A stretch of 64,000 nucleotides of DNA from the NCBI RefSeq assembly GCF_000512585.2, contig NC_089241.1:2790001-2854000 (forward strand), given 5' to 3'. This DNA is from Kwoniella bestiolae CBS 10118. Its lineage: Eukaryota; Basidiomycota; Tremellomycetes; Tremellales; Cryptococcaceae. Below, piece by piece: positions 33,153 to 44,542 of this stretch. The notes below the pieces were generated by a model. That model was given only the letters and a program-made list of their open reading frames with translations. It ran no database searches and was not told the DNA's origin. Each line of letters starts with the position of its first letter. Position 1 is the first letter of the stretch. Both the position numbers and the translations under genes were made by a program.

Positions 33153-35042
33153 ATGACTCAAGATACCAAACCGCTCATCCCATCACTCTCACCAGAGGAT
33201 GATCTGGACCTCCCACCGCCATCGTATGATCATGCTTTGGCATCGTCCTCGTCGTCATCTCCACCTGATGTGGGATCATCAACCGCTCAGCCTGTAGAAG
33301 AGAGAACTATCCCACAACACTTGTTACATCTCTTCAGTGGTCCACCCAATGCTGAGCCACCTATAGGAAGAGACTATGTACCTCCCCAGCAAATCCAGAG
33401 GATTGCATGGAATCAGAAGGGGGAAGACATCGAATCTTGGGATCCGAAGTTATCAGATCGTACGTATATCTCTACTCATGCCTACAATAGCCCCTGCTAA
33501 CGATAACAATGCATTCAGCCAACGCGATGTACGATTTCATCAGAGCTCAGGCCATGGTCCCTCCGACGGTCAAGATTAGATGTAGAGGTCAACATATGGA
33601 GACTCTTGAAAGGGATCAGACAGTCATTGAGAATGGGATTGAAACCAGCAAGAAGAGGGGAGATACTTATTATGTGACAGACTTCAATTTCACTGTATGT
33701 CATACAGCCACTCCATCTCATCAACAACGAGCTGTCCTATGGATACTGACTGTGAGACTTGATATAGATCAACTTATCAGACCTTATCGACCACCCCTCC
33801 AATAACAATCACATTCATCTACGTACCATACAATCTGACCGAGCAGTTTACAGGGGTACCCATACATCACGGTATGGAGCTTCCTACGCTCCCGACCACG
33901 CCCATAATCCTCATGCGCAAGGCGGATATCAATCTCTGGACGCTGAAATGGAGTACGGGGTCACGGACGTTGGACGAAAACCCAGTGGCGCAGAACTGGC
34001 TGATCACATCGCTTGGGATGATTGCAGAGGGAAAAAAGGGATCCCAGGCTGGGTCCGGATGCAGAGTGTACCGGAATTCTGGGAAACCAGGGTTCGCTCC
34101 AAGCTACCGACGGTTGCCGCGAGCCAAGAGGATCTGGAGATTGCCAGAGCTGGAATGGATGATAGACCAAGTTTGAAGGAGTGGTGTAAATCTTATTGCA
34201 GAGATCACGGGATTTTCAAGGAATTCTGGGTACATAAAGGTGTATATGGCTGGGAGCTGGAAAATGTACAGACAGGTTAGTTAGATGAACTGCAAGATTC
34301 AATCCGCGATGTCTGTTTGATCCTGGTGAGGGTTATTGTCTGAGCTGACTGATGAATTAATATATAGCCATCAAAACCGCAATTCTCTCAACTGGATACC
34401 AATCAAACTGCCTCACCATCACCACTCACGTCACGCCTTTGGCGATTGTGATCCGACCTGACAACGTCTTCAGTCGAGCTATCAATCACGTGAGTAATGT
34501 CTTCAGCTTGACAGCGGAGTGCCATAGTATCCTGAGCTGATGTAAACCTTACTGTAGGGATTCATCTACTTCCTCTCGTGGATAACTTTGATCTGGCCAT
34601 TGATCTGGATCCTCAAGAGGGCCTTCCCTAGGTTCCTGGGTGCACCGTGGAACGTAACCTATGTGAACTGTAAGCACCTCTTTCATGCAACTTCAGCTTG
34701 ACTTGTGTAGCTACATCATGCGTCCAAGCCTCAAGCTGACAGATACTCTCAGACGCACTCAAATGCTACCCACCCCTTCCTTCGACATTTCCAAACGAAT
34801 CCATCTCCCAAGCCCAAGACCGCTTACCTGGCCTATACAAGCTACATCCTGAGTTGCCTGAAAATCCGACTTTGCAGTATGGCCCCAAAGGAGTACATTA
34901 CCTGCTAGGTAGGAAGGAAGGCGAGTGGTTTAGAGAATGGGAAGAGAGGATAAGGATGGGAGTGAGGATGAGGTTCCAGGGCGAGCTTCAGGGTGGGTCA
35001 GAGGGAGAGAGGGATGCTGGTGCGGGTTTGGACGGGTATTGA
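33153..35042 (+). CDS. Membrane protein with N-terminal PPxY motif, unknown function
   Basis: About six exons encode a protein of roughly 520 aa. The cytoplasm-facing N-terminus contains LDLPPPSYDHAL, a PPxY ligand for WW domains such as those of Rsp5-type ubiquitin ligases, so regulated turnover is likely (inference). A first conserved block (VKIRCRGQHMETLERDQTVI, DTYYVTDFNFTINLSDLI) is followed by a disordered His/Tyr-rich part, then KEWCKSYCRDHGIFKEFWVH, AILSTGYQSNCLTITTHVTP, and one strong hydrophobic segment (GFIYFLSWITLIWPLIWILK) before the charged C-terminus. Junctions I checked (S-D|P-N-A-M-Y and N-F-T|I-N-L-S) keep phase. I do not recognise a named family, but the ordered core looks conserved among fungi. 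Confidence 0.8.
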
Positions 35043-35344
35043 TCTATCTAAGGATTAGGTTTGATATCTTGACTGTATATAGATCGCTTTCGATCTTGTG
35101 GACTGATATCTTGTATTGTAATTGTGTTGTTCTGTCCTGTTTTGTATGATAGATTGGACGTCGGTTAGAAACACGGTATGTAAGCTATCATGATAGAGAG
35201 TTCCACGGTAGAAAGTCGATTCACGCCTTCACCTGAGTGTCATCTTGCGCTAATCGCAATCATTTATAACTTGTCGTTATAAGGATACAGATGTACAACA
35301 AGGACCTAAACAGTCCCTCTATAAGATACGCTCTAGATTACTGT
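35043..35344. other. Convergent intergenic region
   Basis: About 300 bp of AT-richer sequence between two converging stop codons; 3' flanks only. Confidence 0.5.
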
Positions 35345-37875
35345 TTACTCATCCCCCTTCTCATCCTCATACTCGTCATCCTCCTCTTCATCCTCATCTT
35401 GCTCCTCCCCTTTCTCATCCTCAAATTCCAATTCATCTTCCTCTTCGCCTTGCCCGTTCTCACCCGTCTCAGCACGTCCTTCCCCATCCTTATCCAGCTC
35501 ATCAACCTCATCTTGCTTCTCTCCCTCATCCGATTGCTCCCCCTCCTCCTCCTGCTCGTCCAGTTCATCCTCCGTCTCACTGATCTCATCCTCCGCCTCT
35601 TCACCCTCGTTAGGATCCCAAACGAACCCCTCCTCAGCACTTGTATCCGAATCACTATCGACAATCCAAGCGTTACTCTTCATTCGCTTATTGGCCCTTG
35701 CAAGCTTCTTAATTCGAGTGGTGGGGTATCGCTGATAGATGCTTTCTTGGTATCTCCTCTTTCGTCTGAGCGAGTCGGTGGAAAGGAGAAGGTTTATGTA
35801 TTCTGCAGATCCAAACATATCATATATCAGTTCAAGTTATACGTATGAGCTGGCTCAAATCTCAGAGCAAGAACTGAGTCAAGAGATTGACCAACATACC
35901 TCTCTCAGATTTCAGCTCGTTCTTCCTATCCATCGTCCAAATCTCACTCCTATCTCCCTCTTCCCCTGCTTTCCCATCTACAGCGCCCCACAGTGCCTTC
36001 TCATAGAGCTTATCATGCGCTTCATCCATCTTATCCAACAACTCGTCCAGCTCTAAATCCTCAGCCTCAGTCTCCCCATCGCTGGACCCTTTGTATTCCT
36101 CATCCTTCTCTTCTTCCTCATCCCCCGCTTGAGATGGAGAAGTGGACATGTAGGGTATATCCTTCCACTGGACCTCACCTGGGGGTAGTACTGCCGAACG
36201 ATACCTTGGAATCCTCACTCCTACCTCTTCTTCTTCCGCGATGTCTTCTTTCTCTTTCTCTCCTTCGGGATCGTCCAGCTCATCTTGATCATCCTCATTG
36301 TCGAATAACCGGTCTATGAAATCCAGTATTATCTCTTGGGGATGCACCAGCCCCACCCTCAACAACGCTTGGTGTACGTGCTCGCGTGAGATTTCGAAAG
36401 TCACGTTGTCGTCGTCAGGAGGTTGTTGGAAATACGCCTGTTCAGCGATGATGATGGTGTTGTATATGAGCTGGCGAAGTTGGTTTACAAGGAGGGAATG
36501 GATACCTTGAAGGACGTTGAATGAGATACCCCGAGGATCGTTCAGGTTCAGTCGTCTATCAATTACTAGTATCAGCAACCGCCCCATCTACGAAAGAGGA
36601 ATGGGTCACAGCTTACCGATTAACCCTCTCAATCATCTCATAATTGAACACCTCCATCCCACCCATCATGAGATAATCATACATTCCAATCTTCCTCAAA
36701 TGGCCTACCAGGACATTCGAATCCATCTTTCTAGGAACGACCTTCTTCGGCTGTTGTACCCCCGCGCCCAGGGTAGGTTGGCCCTCCTCGTTCAGTTCTC
36801 TACTCTGAAAGATCGCATCCGCCCCACCAGCCAAGTCAATCTCATCTCTACTAAGACCCTCTTCCATCAACTTCTGAATCCTATATTTTTCTCTATTCCT
36901 CCGTCGATTGATAATCTTCGATAACAACTTGCGTTGATCGGGGGTACGTTCCTTCTTTGGGATATTCATAATTTCGTTGTAATTCCGCTGATCAATCGTT
37001 ATTTTCCCCTGGGGATCGCCCTTGGTAGGTATACCCCCTTCTAACACCTCTTCTTCTTCCTGTCCCTCATCCTCGACTGTGTTGCCTGTATCACCGCTTT
37101 TGTTGAGAGGTAGAACAACGTTGACACGATCAGCGTACCAAGTCGACCAATCGCTCTTCAACAGATTATTCACCACCCCCAATTTCTCACCATCCATTTC
37201 TCTAAGATAATCATCCACTTCCCACTGATTCGTCATATTCTTATAGGACGGATGCCCCTCTATAAGCTTATTGCGGAGGTATGGTGTCAGTTCCATATCC
37301 TTCTTCCACTCCTCCAACGGTGTAATACCATCCACCATACTCTTCTTCTTTGCCCTTCGTTCTTTCCTAATGATCGCCTCCCTCTCCTCCCTCTCTCTTC
37401 CCTCTACATCCCGTACTGTCCACTCTGCCAGAGCCTCTTCTACATCCACCCACCGGTCTGACACCACCCTCGCAGCAGGTGATAGACCCTTCCTCCATGA
37501 TCTTAATCCATCCCAACGGAGCTTATCCAATCCCTCATCGTGTCGTCTCCTATCCACCTGCCCAATCACTTCCGACCCCAAGTCGAGTAAATCAAGATAC
37601 CAGTCCACCTCTTCCTCCGTCTTACTCCTCACTTCTGAAGCTATCAAATCAACCCTGTATTTGGAGTGCCGACGGAGGGAAGCGAAGAATACAGATTTCT
37701 CGTCGGGTGTCCAGAGGGCATCGCTGGGTGGTACGATCGTTGGGAACGGGTTGCGCTTGTTGGGTACGAGGACGGATCGTTGGCCTTGGATTTGGAGTTT
37801 GGAGGAGTGGATGTGAGTGTCGAGTTGGTGTAGGTACCATTTGGAGCTTGATTCATTGGGGATGGGAGTGGCCAT
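35345..37875 (-). CDS. SANT/Myb-domain protein, Rrn5-like (Pol I upstream activation factor candidate)
   Basis: Three exons give about 795 aa. Near residues 55-97 there is a SANT/Myb domain, LWTPDEKSVFFASLRRHSKY followed by RVDLIASEVRSKTEEEVDWY, of the type found in Rrn5, a subunit of the factor that binds the rDNA upstream element. A central conserved region (WEVDDYLREM, SDWSTWYADRVN, RKMDSNVLVGHLRKIGMYDY) is followed in exon 2 by a possible histone-fold-like helix pair (LLVNQLRQLIYNTIIIAEQA and VHQALLRVGLVHPQEIILDF). The C-terminal third is very acidic, with long Glu/Asp runs. It is much longer than yeast Rrn5 (about 360 aa), so an orthologous role is a proposal. Exon junctions at 35900/35816 and 36613/36556 restore frame. 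Confidence 0.75.
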
Positions 37876-37956
37876 GGTGTTCTGTGGTATGTGTAGCGAT
37901 GGGTATGATCATACCTTCTTTGAATGTGTTGAATACTAGAGACAGGAGGGGAAAAG

Positions 37957-37974
37957 CAAAAACAAAAACAAAAA
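37957..37974 (+). repeat. (CAAAAA)3 in A-rich tract
   Basis: Short tandem repeat within an A-rich stretch between the Rrn5-like gene start and the tRNA gene. Confidence 0.8.
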
Positions 37975-38067
37975 CAGACGCAAAAGCAAAAAAAAATTCT
38001 TCCACGCGCCCAATTTGGGGAACCCATCGCACGACTCCAGCCCACCTCCAGCCCACCCAAAAAAATT

Positions 38068-38152
38068 AGCCCACGGTGGGACTCGAACCCACAGCCTTCC
38101 GATCTGACTCTGAAGTAAGAGTCGGATGATCTAACCATTGAGCTACGCGGGC
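38068..38152 (-). tRNA. tRNA-Lys (anticodon CUU) with 12-nt intron
   Basis: On the minus strand the 85-nt gene starts GCCCGCGTAGCTCAATGGTT and ends with the T-arm GTGGGTTCGAGTCCCAC and CGTGGGC. The acceptor stem pairs GCCCGCG with CGTGGGC (one G-U). The D-arm box A and T-arm box B sequences are intact. The anticodon stem TCCGA/TCGGA encloses CTCTTA, then 12 nt (CTTCAGAGTCAG), then A, so removal of the 12 nt one base 3' of the anticodon gives a normal 7-nt loop with anticodon CTT. A run of T on the minus strand (38059-38065) follows within a few bases of the 3' end as the Pol III terminator. Confidence 0.95.
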
Positions 38153-38479
38153 TCCTATATTTTCCAATGATTCCAAAACAATATATCGCTGACATTGCTG
38201 TTACTGCAGTTGAAGCATGCGATCTTCATTCCATGAAATGACGACTCATCTTTGAACTGAGCCGGACACCCATCTGCGAAGGGTGGCACATTCATAGAGG
38301 CGTCCAGTCTGCCAGTACTAGTCAACGTGAAAAGCATTTATGTTCACTGAACGGTCTCCCTCGAATTGAGGGAGGGTTTACCCAATCTTGCTTCTTGGAT
38401 GAATAGCTCCTCTCCTTGTTCCAGATAGCTTAGATCATATACAACATATACAACACCCCCACCACTATATAGAATACGA

Positions 38480-38973
38480 TCAAAACCAGATGGGATTACC
38501 TTGTTGCTTCTTCCCGTCCTTCTCCCAAGCCAACAACGCATCCTTCGCTCTCTTGAGTATGGCCTCCCCGTACTTCCCACTAGCAAGCGACGGAGCAGGT
38601 TTATCCCTATCAGCCAGGAATATCGGTATCTTATCCTCTTTATCTAATACTTCTACATCAGACAACGAAAATCCCGCGCCTAACATCACTGCGTCTGGTC
38701 GAGTGTTGAAGTTCTGCGTTCCAAGGGTTTCTCCAGCGGGAGTGGGTAGTTTGCTATGCTGCTGAGAGAGGATCAGAGGGATCTCTCGACGGGCGGACTC
38801 GAGGGAGGTTATGAAACGAGTGACTAAGCTCAATCAGCCAGATGTCATGCGATATGGAACACGAGGTGAAAGAAAGCCTGACCTTCAATCTCTGGATGCA
38901 GGCCTGCTATCACCCCTTTACCTACTGCTGCTGTCTTGCCGCATAGGATGATACGTAGGAGGGGGTTTGGCAT
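38480..38973 (-). CDS. Small conserved protein of unknown function
   Basis: Two exons join across an intron with donor GTCAGG near 38882 and acceptor near 38824, giving about 145 aa. The start reads MPNPLLRIILCGKTAAVGKG, a strand followed by a Gly-containing loop, reminiscent of a nucleotide-binding fold, but no complete Walker or Rossmann motif is present. Further on are RREIPLILSQQHSKLPTPAG, RPDAVMLGAGFSLSDVEVLD and IPIFLADRDKPAPSLASGKY. The Gly-rich segments and absence of membrane helices suggest a soluble enzyme-like fold. I do not recognise the family. Confidence 0.7.
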
Positions 38974-39321
38974 TTTATCGTGTTGTGCTGGAGAGAGTAC
39001 AGCGAGGACCAAGTATGCCAATTCAATTGAATCATGCCAAGATGATGCAACTCTCTTCTCCTACAGGTGGGAAGCGTACATATCATCGAGAGACCAGGAG
39101 TGTCGCCTGCAAGCTAGAGTATGCCTAGAGGGTGGGAAGCACACCACAAGACGACGTTGTATGGTGGGATAAACAAAGTGATGACGTCAGGACATTTTGT
39201 GTGGGACCGTTTTTGTCAACAGCCTACTCTACTCTTGCTCTACTGGATTGACTGGTCTTGTTCAACTCAACTCCTCCTTTCTATCCACTATCTTATCGCA
39301 TCTCAGCAGTGAATATCGAAC
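38974..39321. promoter_or_regulatory. Divergent promoter of small protein and RED/IK gene
   Basis: A 348-bp gap between divergent start codons, with a CT-rich leader (about 39225-39290) before the RED/IK start. No other feature is seen. Confidence 0.45.
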
Positions 39322-41296
39322 ATGGATCAGGTAAGCTGGGTCTCTGCGTACAACCACAAAGTAAGCCGGCTCACTTGATACAAAACGATAGGACGCATTC
39401 CGTAACTTACTTTCCGCCCCTCGTCCCTCAGGCTCAGGAGGGAGCAGTTCCTCTCGAGGGGTATTAGGTGCACCAGCACCAAAGCGAGGATGGGGTCTCA
39501 AGGCGAAAGAGGGGTGAGTACAAATCATCTCCCTTCTTTTTGCCGAATCACTAACTTCCATCCCAAATACCTGGTGTGAGCTGATAAGGATTGTGTTTGG
39601 ATCGCCCAGACACGAGAAGAAGAAAGAAGACAAACCCTCCAAGCCCGAATTCGCTCCTCGGAAATACCAGAAAAGACCACCAGAGGAATCAGCATACAAA
39701 GATCGAGCAGCGCTACGTCGAGAAGGAAGGAACGATGAGGAGTACGAGAATGTCTCGAAGCTATTGGAAGACTTCGAGAAACGGAAAGCCGAAGCTAGGC
39801 GTCCGGAGGAGATTGAAGAGCTGGAGAAGCAACGGGCGTATCTTGGTGGAGACGTCGAACATTCCGTTCTTGTCAAGGGGCTGGATTATGCGCTATTAGC
39901 AGCGAGGAAGGCGGAGCTGGCTAAGCAGAGGGGTGAGGAAATTGATGATGAGTTGGATAATTTCAGGATGGGGATGGGAAAGAAGGATGCCGAGGAGAAG
40001 AGGGAAGAGAAGGTCGAAAGTCTGGGTAAAGGGGTAAGCTACTTCTTCAGAATCACTTTGAACGTGATCATGTGATAGTAGCTGATGAGCATGAATGATC
40101 TTCAGTTCAAGTCAATTGCTCAGAAAAAGGCAGAAGCAGAAGCCGCTTCGAAAGGTAAAGGCGAAAAGAAGAAGAAAAAGAAGAAGAAGGTGAAAGCTGA
40201 AGACGCGGCTAAACCTGCGACTCGACCTGAAAATGCAGCAGCTGGGCCATCAACAGATATCAAAGACATACAAGTGGAGCAATCAGAAGCATCAAAGAAA
40301 GTCGAACCACCCACCAAAACCTCTGCTTCTGCTAAATCAGCTGCAGAAACACAGTCAGACGACGACGAAGATATCTTTGGGGATGCAGGGGAATATGATC
40401 TTGGAGGCGGAGCAGCAGATGATGACTCGGACGACGAAGCGATGGATGTTGATTTACCGAAGGAGGATATACCGTCCAGAGGTAGGAGTAGGACCAGATC
40501 ACCTGTGGATAGAAGAGAGAGTCATGGATACGGACCTAGATCGCCTGGGTATAGACATGATCGGTCGAGGTCTAGATCGTATGACAGAAGGAGGTCGAGA
40601 TCAAGGTCATACGACAGAGGTTATAGAGATAGATCGCCCGTCTACAGAAATCGGCAAAGATCGCCATCGTATGACAGGCGGAGATCACCCAGTCCGTATA
40701 GAAGGAGGTATAGGGATAGATCGTATTCCCGTTCTAGGTCGAGATCACCATACTATCCTCGCAGAAGATCACCCTCACCGTACTACTCCAAGAGAAGATC
40801 ACCTTCACCCCGAAGAAGTTCGTATAGATCCAGATCACCACCAAGGCGTAGATACAACTCAAGATCGCCAACACCCAGACGACGTACACCTTCTCCACCT
40901 CCAAAACCTCGAGAAAGATCATATACCCGCTCACCTACACCACTACTCAATGCTCCTCCTCGCTCACCCTCTATATCCGATGATGAGAGCGAAGGCGAAG
41001 GACAAGGCAGGATCACAAAGTTGCAACCCCTCTCATCATCTGCTATACCCTCCTTGAAGTCCTTCCTTCAAGCAGAGGACGAGGCTGCGCAAAACGAGGA
41101 AAAGAGATTGAAGAAGGCTAAATGGAGAGCTCAACAGGGTTTATCTGCTCAGGATGGAGCTTCGGATCTTTTGGAGAACAGTAAGAAGGACGGAGGGATG
41201 GGGGAGAAGCAGAAAGCCAACAGAGAGTATCAGATTTTGATGAATCGAATGAACAAGGATGGTGGGGCAGGTGGGGAGAAGAGTAAGGAGGAGTAG
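39322..41296 (+). CDS. RED/IK-like spliceosomal protein with RS domain
   Basis: RED, with its partner Smu1, is a component of the pre-catalytic spliceosome (B complex). The first exon contributes only 9 nt (MDQ). The model then gives DAFRNLLSAPRPSGSGG, KRGWGLKAKEG, and the RED_N core: EFAPRKYQKRPPEESAYKDR, AALRREGRNDEEY, EELEKQRAYLGGDVEHSVLV and KGLDYALLAARKAEL. The block around YLGGDVEHSVLVKGLDYALL is the strongest signature. Lys-rich (KKKKKKKKVK) and acidic (DDDEDIFGD) linkers precede a long Arg/Ser/Tyr domain at about 40470-40960 with RSPS, RSRS and YDRRRSRS repeats, which animal RED replaces with RE/RD repeats. The end contains IPSLKSFLQAEDEAAQNEEK and a basic helix. About 590 aa. Confidence 0.9.
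40470..40960 (+). repeat. Arg/Ser-encoding degenerate repeat tract
   Basis: Purine-rich imperfect repeats (AGATCACC, AGGTCTAGATCG and similar) encode the RS domain. They also create long spurious open frames in the other five frames, including a 274-codon one at 40233-41057. Confidence 0.8.
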
Positions 41297-41880
41297 ATCG
41301 AGCCACCGGATTGACGGGAGAGGAGATCAACCTGGCGACTTCGGCGCATGATGATTCACAAGGAAGGACGATCATCCCGATTAGTCATAGTTCGTTTGTC
41401 TGGGTATTGTAGGAATTATGTAGAATGTACCATTTCAACGTAACACGCTGAGAGCTATGTACATCTGAGAACTGTATGACTAGATTGGCACCAACGCTTG
41501 TTCTCCTATCTAAAACTCTATACTCTAAACTCTACCGCTCATCTATTTTCGATCTGTTATCACACGGGTTGACTTTTGAGCAGTTGTACAGCAGAGCGTT
41601 ACAAGTTTGGTAGGCAAATGGATCTACAATGACCCATATCTGGCTGACATTGTGCTCCACTGCTTCATACACCAATATGAATGTGTACATCTCCGCCTAT
41701 ATGAGCCATTACATTCCGACAGTTCTACAATGCATTCACTCTAGATACCTACAAAAACTAAGTTTCACCTTGAAAGTACGAAGCACGACGATATAAATAA
41801 CTTTTATATATAAGTTTCCAACAAAACTACCAAAGAGAAAGTAGTACACCGTTATATCCAAAATGCAAATCTAAATACGC
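41297..41880. other. Convergent intergenic region
   Basis: 584 bp between the RED/IK stop and the sugar transporter stop; AT-rich 3' flanks. No gene is seen. Confidence 0.5.
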
Positions 41881-43649
41881 TTAGATAGCAGCAGCATGGA
41901 CTTGAACTCTGGTGGAAACCTCCTTCTCATTCTCGTCGTCGCCATTCTCCACGTGGTCATTGGCCTTTCCTTCATTCTGCTGACCGTGTTCAGCTTGAGC
42001 GACAGCAGCACCAACACCAGTAGTGACATAGCCCTTGTATTCCCAACCCCATCTGAACTTCGAGAAGAGCTCGTCGACCTCTTCGAGGGATCGACCCTTG
42101 AGTTCGGGAGCAGCGAAGATGGCGAAGAGCAAAGCCATAGCGGCGAAACCCATGAAGAGATAACCGATCTTGGCACCAGCCGTAGCCTGGTGTTTCTGGA
42201 TGTATGGTGATGAGAAACCCCACAGCCAGTTACCCAATACATCGACGGTGGTACCGACCATGACTAGCTTCTTTCGCATTCGGATACCTCCCATTTCAGG
42301 GACGACGATGTAGGCGTGTGTGGCCCAGGATAACTTGGCGGACCAGAGCATGAGTGTCCAACAGGCGACGACCACGTTGTTTTCGGTAGTTGTTCGATGG
42401 GCTTTGGAACCGAGTCCGGCAGCCAGGCCGTCGAAGAGGACCAAAAGGGCTGAGCCGATGATTAGGAGTGGTCGTCGACCGACACGATCGGTCAAGAATA
42501 GACCGGTAAGACCACCGACCATACCCATCAATTGACATAGGATGGCGTAGGTGAAGGCTTTGTCACCCAATCCAATGGCTTTGAAGAAGGTGGTACCATA
42601 GGCGTTGTAGAAAGCATTACCGGTCGAAGGGTAGAAGAAGAAGAAGAGGATGGTGTAGATGAATTGCTTGTATGCGGTCTTGCTGAACAGATCCATCCAT
42701 CTGGCGGTGGCGTGGGTCCTGTCGTACTCGATGGCATAGGTGATGGCCTCCAACTCAGCTTCACATACTCCAGCAGCTACATCTTCCTTTCGTCGAAGTT
42801 TCTTGAGCGCTCGCAGGGCTTGATCGGGCTTACCATGTGCGGCCAGCCACCTTGGTGATTCGACGGCAAAGGGCCAACAGATGATGATGGCCACGACGGG
42901 GATCAACTGCACGGAAATGGGGACCATCCAGCCAATTTTTCGAGTCTCTTTGGCATAGTGTTGACACATACCGGCACCCCATACTGAGGCCAAGTTGGCC
43001 ATGGGGGCGAGAAGACCAGAGAAGAATCCTCGAAGGGCGGCAGGTGCGACCTCTGATGCGTAGGATGCGATGGTACCGTCGATCCATCCGACGGCAATGT
43101 ATGAGATGGTTCGTCCGGCAATGAATGTGTTGAAGTTTCCAGCGGCGAGTTGGACTATCATAACATGATCAGACATGGCTTGCTTGTGCGTGAGATGAGA
43201 TCAGACTCACCGACTACAGAGACGATTTGGACACCTGCGATGGCAGCCAAGAGTGTCTTGTAACCGTACTTCTCAGCGATCGGCTCAAAGGTCAAAGTAC
43301 CGGCGATTCGACCGACGTAGACGACTGGAAATCATCAAATCATTGTTAGGAGGGTCTAACACCCTGATCCGACTTCTAACTTACCAGAGTTCGCAATGGC
43401 TTTTTGCAGCACTGTCAAAGCACCATTGGTACCGAATCGACTCAACCATGATGGAAGCACTTGAAGCGATCCAAAGGTGGAAGTATCACTATATATGCAC
43501 CAAGAGTGGTCAGCAAGTGCATAAGCTGGAGATGAGATGCCAAGTGGCGATGAAACGTACAGGCCGAAGATCACATTCGCCCAGCAGAAGGTGAAGACAC
43601 AGAAACCGAGGTACGGCGTCGCCTGCGCCCAATCGTTCTTGAAGCCCAT
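41881..43649 (-). CDS. MFS sugar transporter
   Basis: Sugar:proton symporter family, about 520 aa. The start at 43649 (MGFKNDWAQATPYLGFCVFT) leads into TM1. Signatures: YVGRIAGTLTFEPIAEKYGY (loop 2/3), GRTISYIAVGWIDGTIASYA, SEVAPAALRGFFSG (conserved PxxxRG), the PESPR-type motif FAVESPRWLAAHGK, DRTHATARWMDLF, NAFYNAYGTTFFKAIGL, the loop 8/9 motif DRVGRRPLLIIGSALL, and the C-terminal APELKGRSLEEVDELF, equivalent to PETKG. Twelve membrane helices are expected. The C-terminal tail is hydrophilic (NDHVENGDDENEKEVSTR). It resembles the lactose/hexose-type transporters of fungi, but the substrate cannot be told. It shares an 893-bp promoter with the SDR gene. Confidence 0.93.
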
Positions 43650-43952
43650 TCTGATTCGTTGTGTTCGTGTTCGTACTCGTGTTCGTGTTCGAGGTTGATG
43701 GGATTGGTGGGTCAAGTAGGTTTGAAGAGCTTGGAGAATGGGACTAGCGAATCATGCATCTTTCTCATCGACGCATTATATACTTGAGATCATCAGTGAA
43801 GCCAGCTGACCGATTCGAGATGTAGAAGGCGAGGTGGAAGTTCGGGAATGGTTGTTAGAGATAAGTCCCGAACTTCCAGGATGAGACATTTGACTGATGA
43901 GAGACTGGGAGATCCGAGCTCTGATCATCCCCTATCTCCATGTATGTACTTG

Positions 43953-43996
43953 GCTTATCCGGGTCAGCTTATCCGTGAAGGTTGAGGGCTTATCCG
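43953..43996 (-). promoter_or_regulatory. Three GATA-like sites (CGGATAAGC on minus strand)
   Basis: GCTTATCCG occurs at 43953-43961, 43967-43975 and 43988-43996. The inverse, CGGATAAGC, contains GATAAG, the core bound by fungal GATA factors (nitrogen, iron or light control). Confidence 0.5.
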
Positions 43997-44184
43997 CGCG
44001 ACCCAAAAATCGGGTAAGCTTACTCGTAACAAATGTTCTTTCCATTTGTTCGGGTTGGTGGACAAGTGCAAGATAGTCATGTGACAAGTAGCCATAGACA
44101 TTTCTTGGCCCCGCAATCGAGCCAAGGGATATAACCTCATACCGGCGCGAATACCAAGATTTATGACATTTATGCAGGGTCTTG

Positions 44185-44314
44185 CTCGGGTCAAATCTCG
44201 GGTCTTGATGAGAAATGACATAACAAAACTCGGGAAAACCTACGAATACTCGTACCGGCTTCCTTATCCTTTGTTATCGCCCACAACATGAGATCCATTG
44301 TGATTAGACCCGAG
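44185..44314. promoter_or_regulatory. Three CTCGGGTC motifs, two direct and one inverted
   Basis: CTCGGGTC lies at 44185-44192 and 44197-44204 and inverted (GACCCGAG) at 44307-44314. Related ACCCG/CGGGT cores occur at about 44001-44017. The binding factor is unknown. Confidence 0.45.
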
Positions 44315-44542
44315 AAACGAACGGTGCGATGATAGATGGTGTTGACTTATATCAGCATCCCTGTTGGACTTGTCTTCTTCTCCTCCAACGACCTTTGGAA
44401 GAGTTCCAGAAGAATCCCTTATCAAAGCTTTTCCATCCCCTCTTATCACAACAGAACAGATATCCAACCCCCTGTCTCACGCACTCAAGTCTTATCATAC
44501 TTGACATCCCAACTTCCACCAACACTGTAGCACCATCCCACC

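Larger units (their letters stand above)
43650..44542. promoter_or_regulatory. Divergent promoter of sugar transporter and SDR gene
   Basis: 893 bp between divergent starts, unusually rich in short repeated motifs: three GCTTATCCG copies at 43953-44000 (GATA-type core on the minus strand) and three CTCGGGTC copies near 44185-44314. More CTTATC/TTATC cores lie between 44260 and 44500. This suggests dense factor binding and co-regulation of the two genes. Confidence 0.5.

Noticed and set aside
35291..35848. 185-codon Leu-rich frame on the + strand, seemingly a membrane protein
   Set aside because: It is the antisense of the Glu/Asp-rich C-terminus of the Rrn5-like protein; antisense of GAG/GAT runs always reads as Leu/Ile.
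37271..38069. Long + strand frames (37271-37816 and 37479-38069)
   Set aside because: They are antisense to the SANT-domain gene, whose motifs are clear on the other strand.
38068..38152. Reading the tRNA anticodon as TCA (selenocysteine or suppressor)
   Set aside because: The loop can only be 7 nt if 12 nt are removed; the body matches tRNA-Lys and gives CTT.
40233..41057. 274-codon open frame overlapping the RED/IK gene
   Set aside because: It is the +1 frame of the Arg/Ser repeat tract, whose codon periodicity keeps other frames open; it has no family features and its composition mirrors the repeats.
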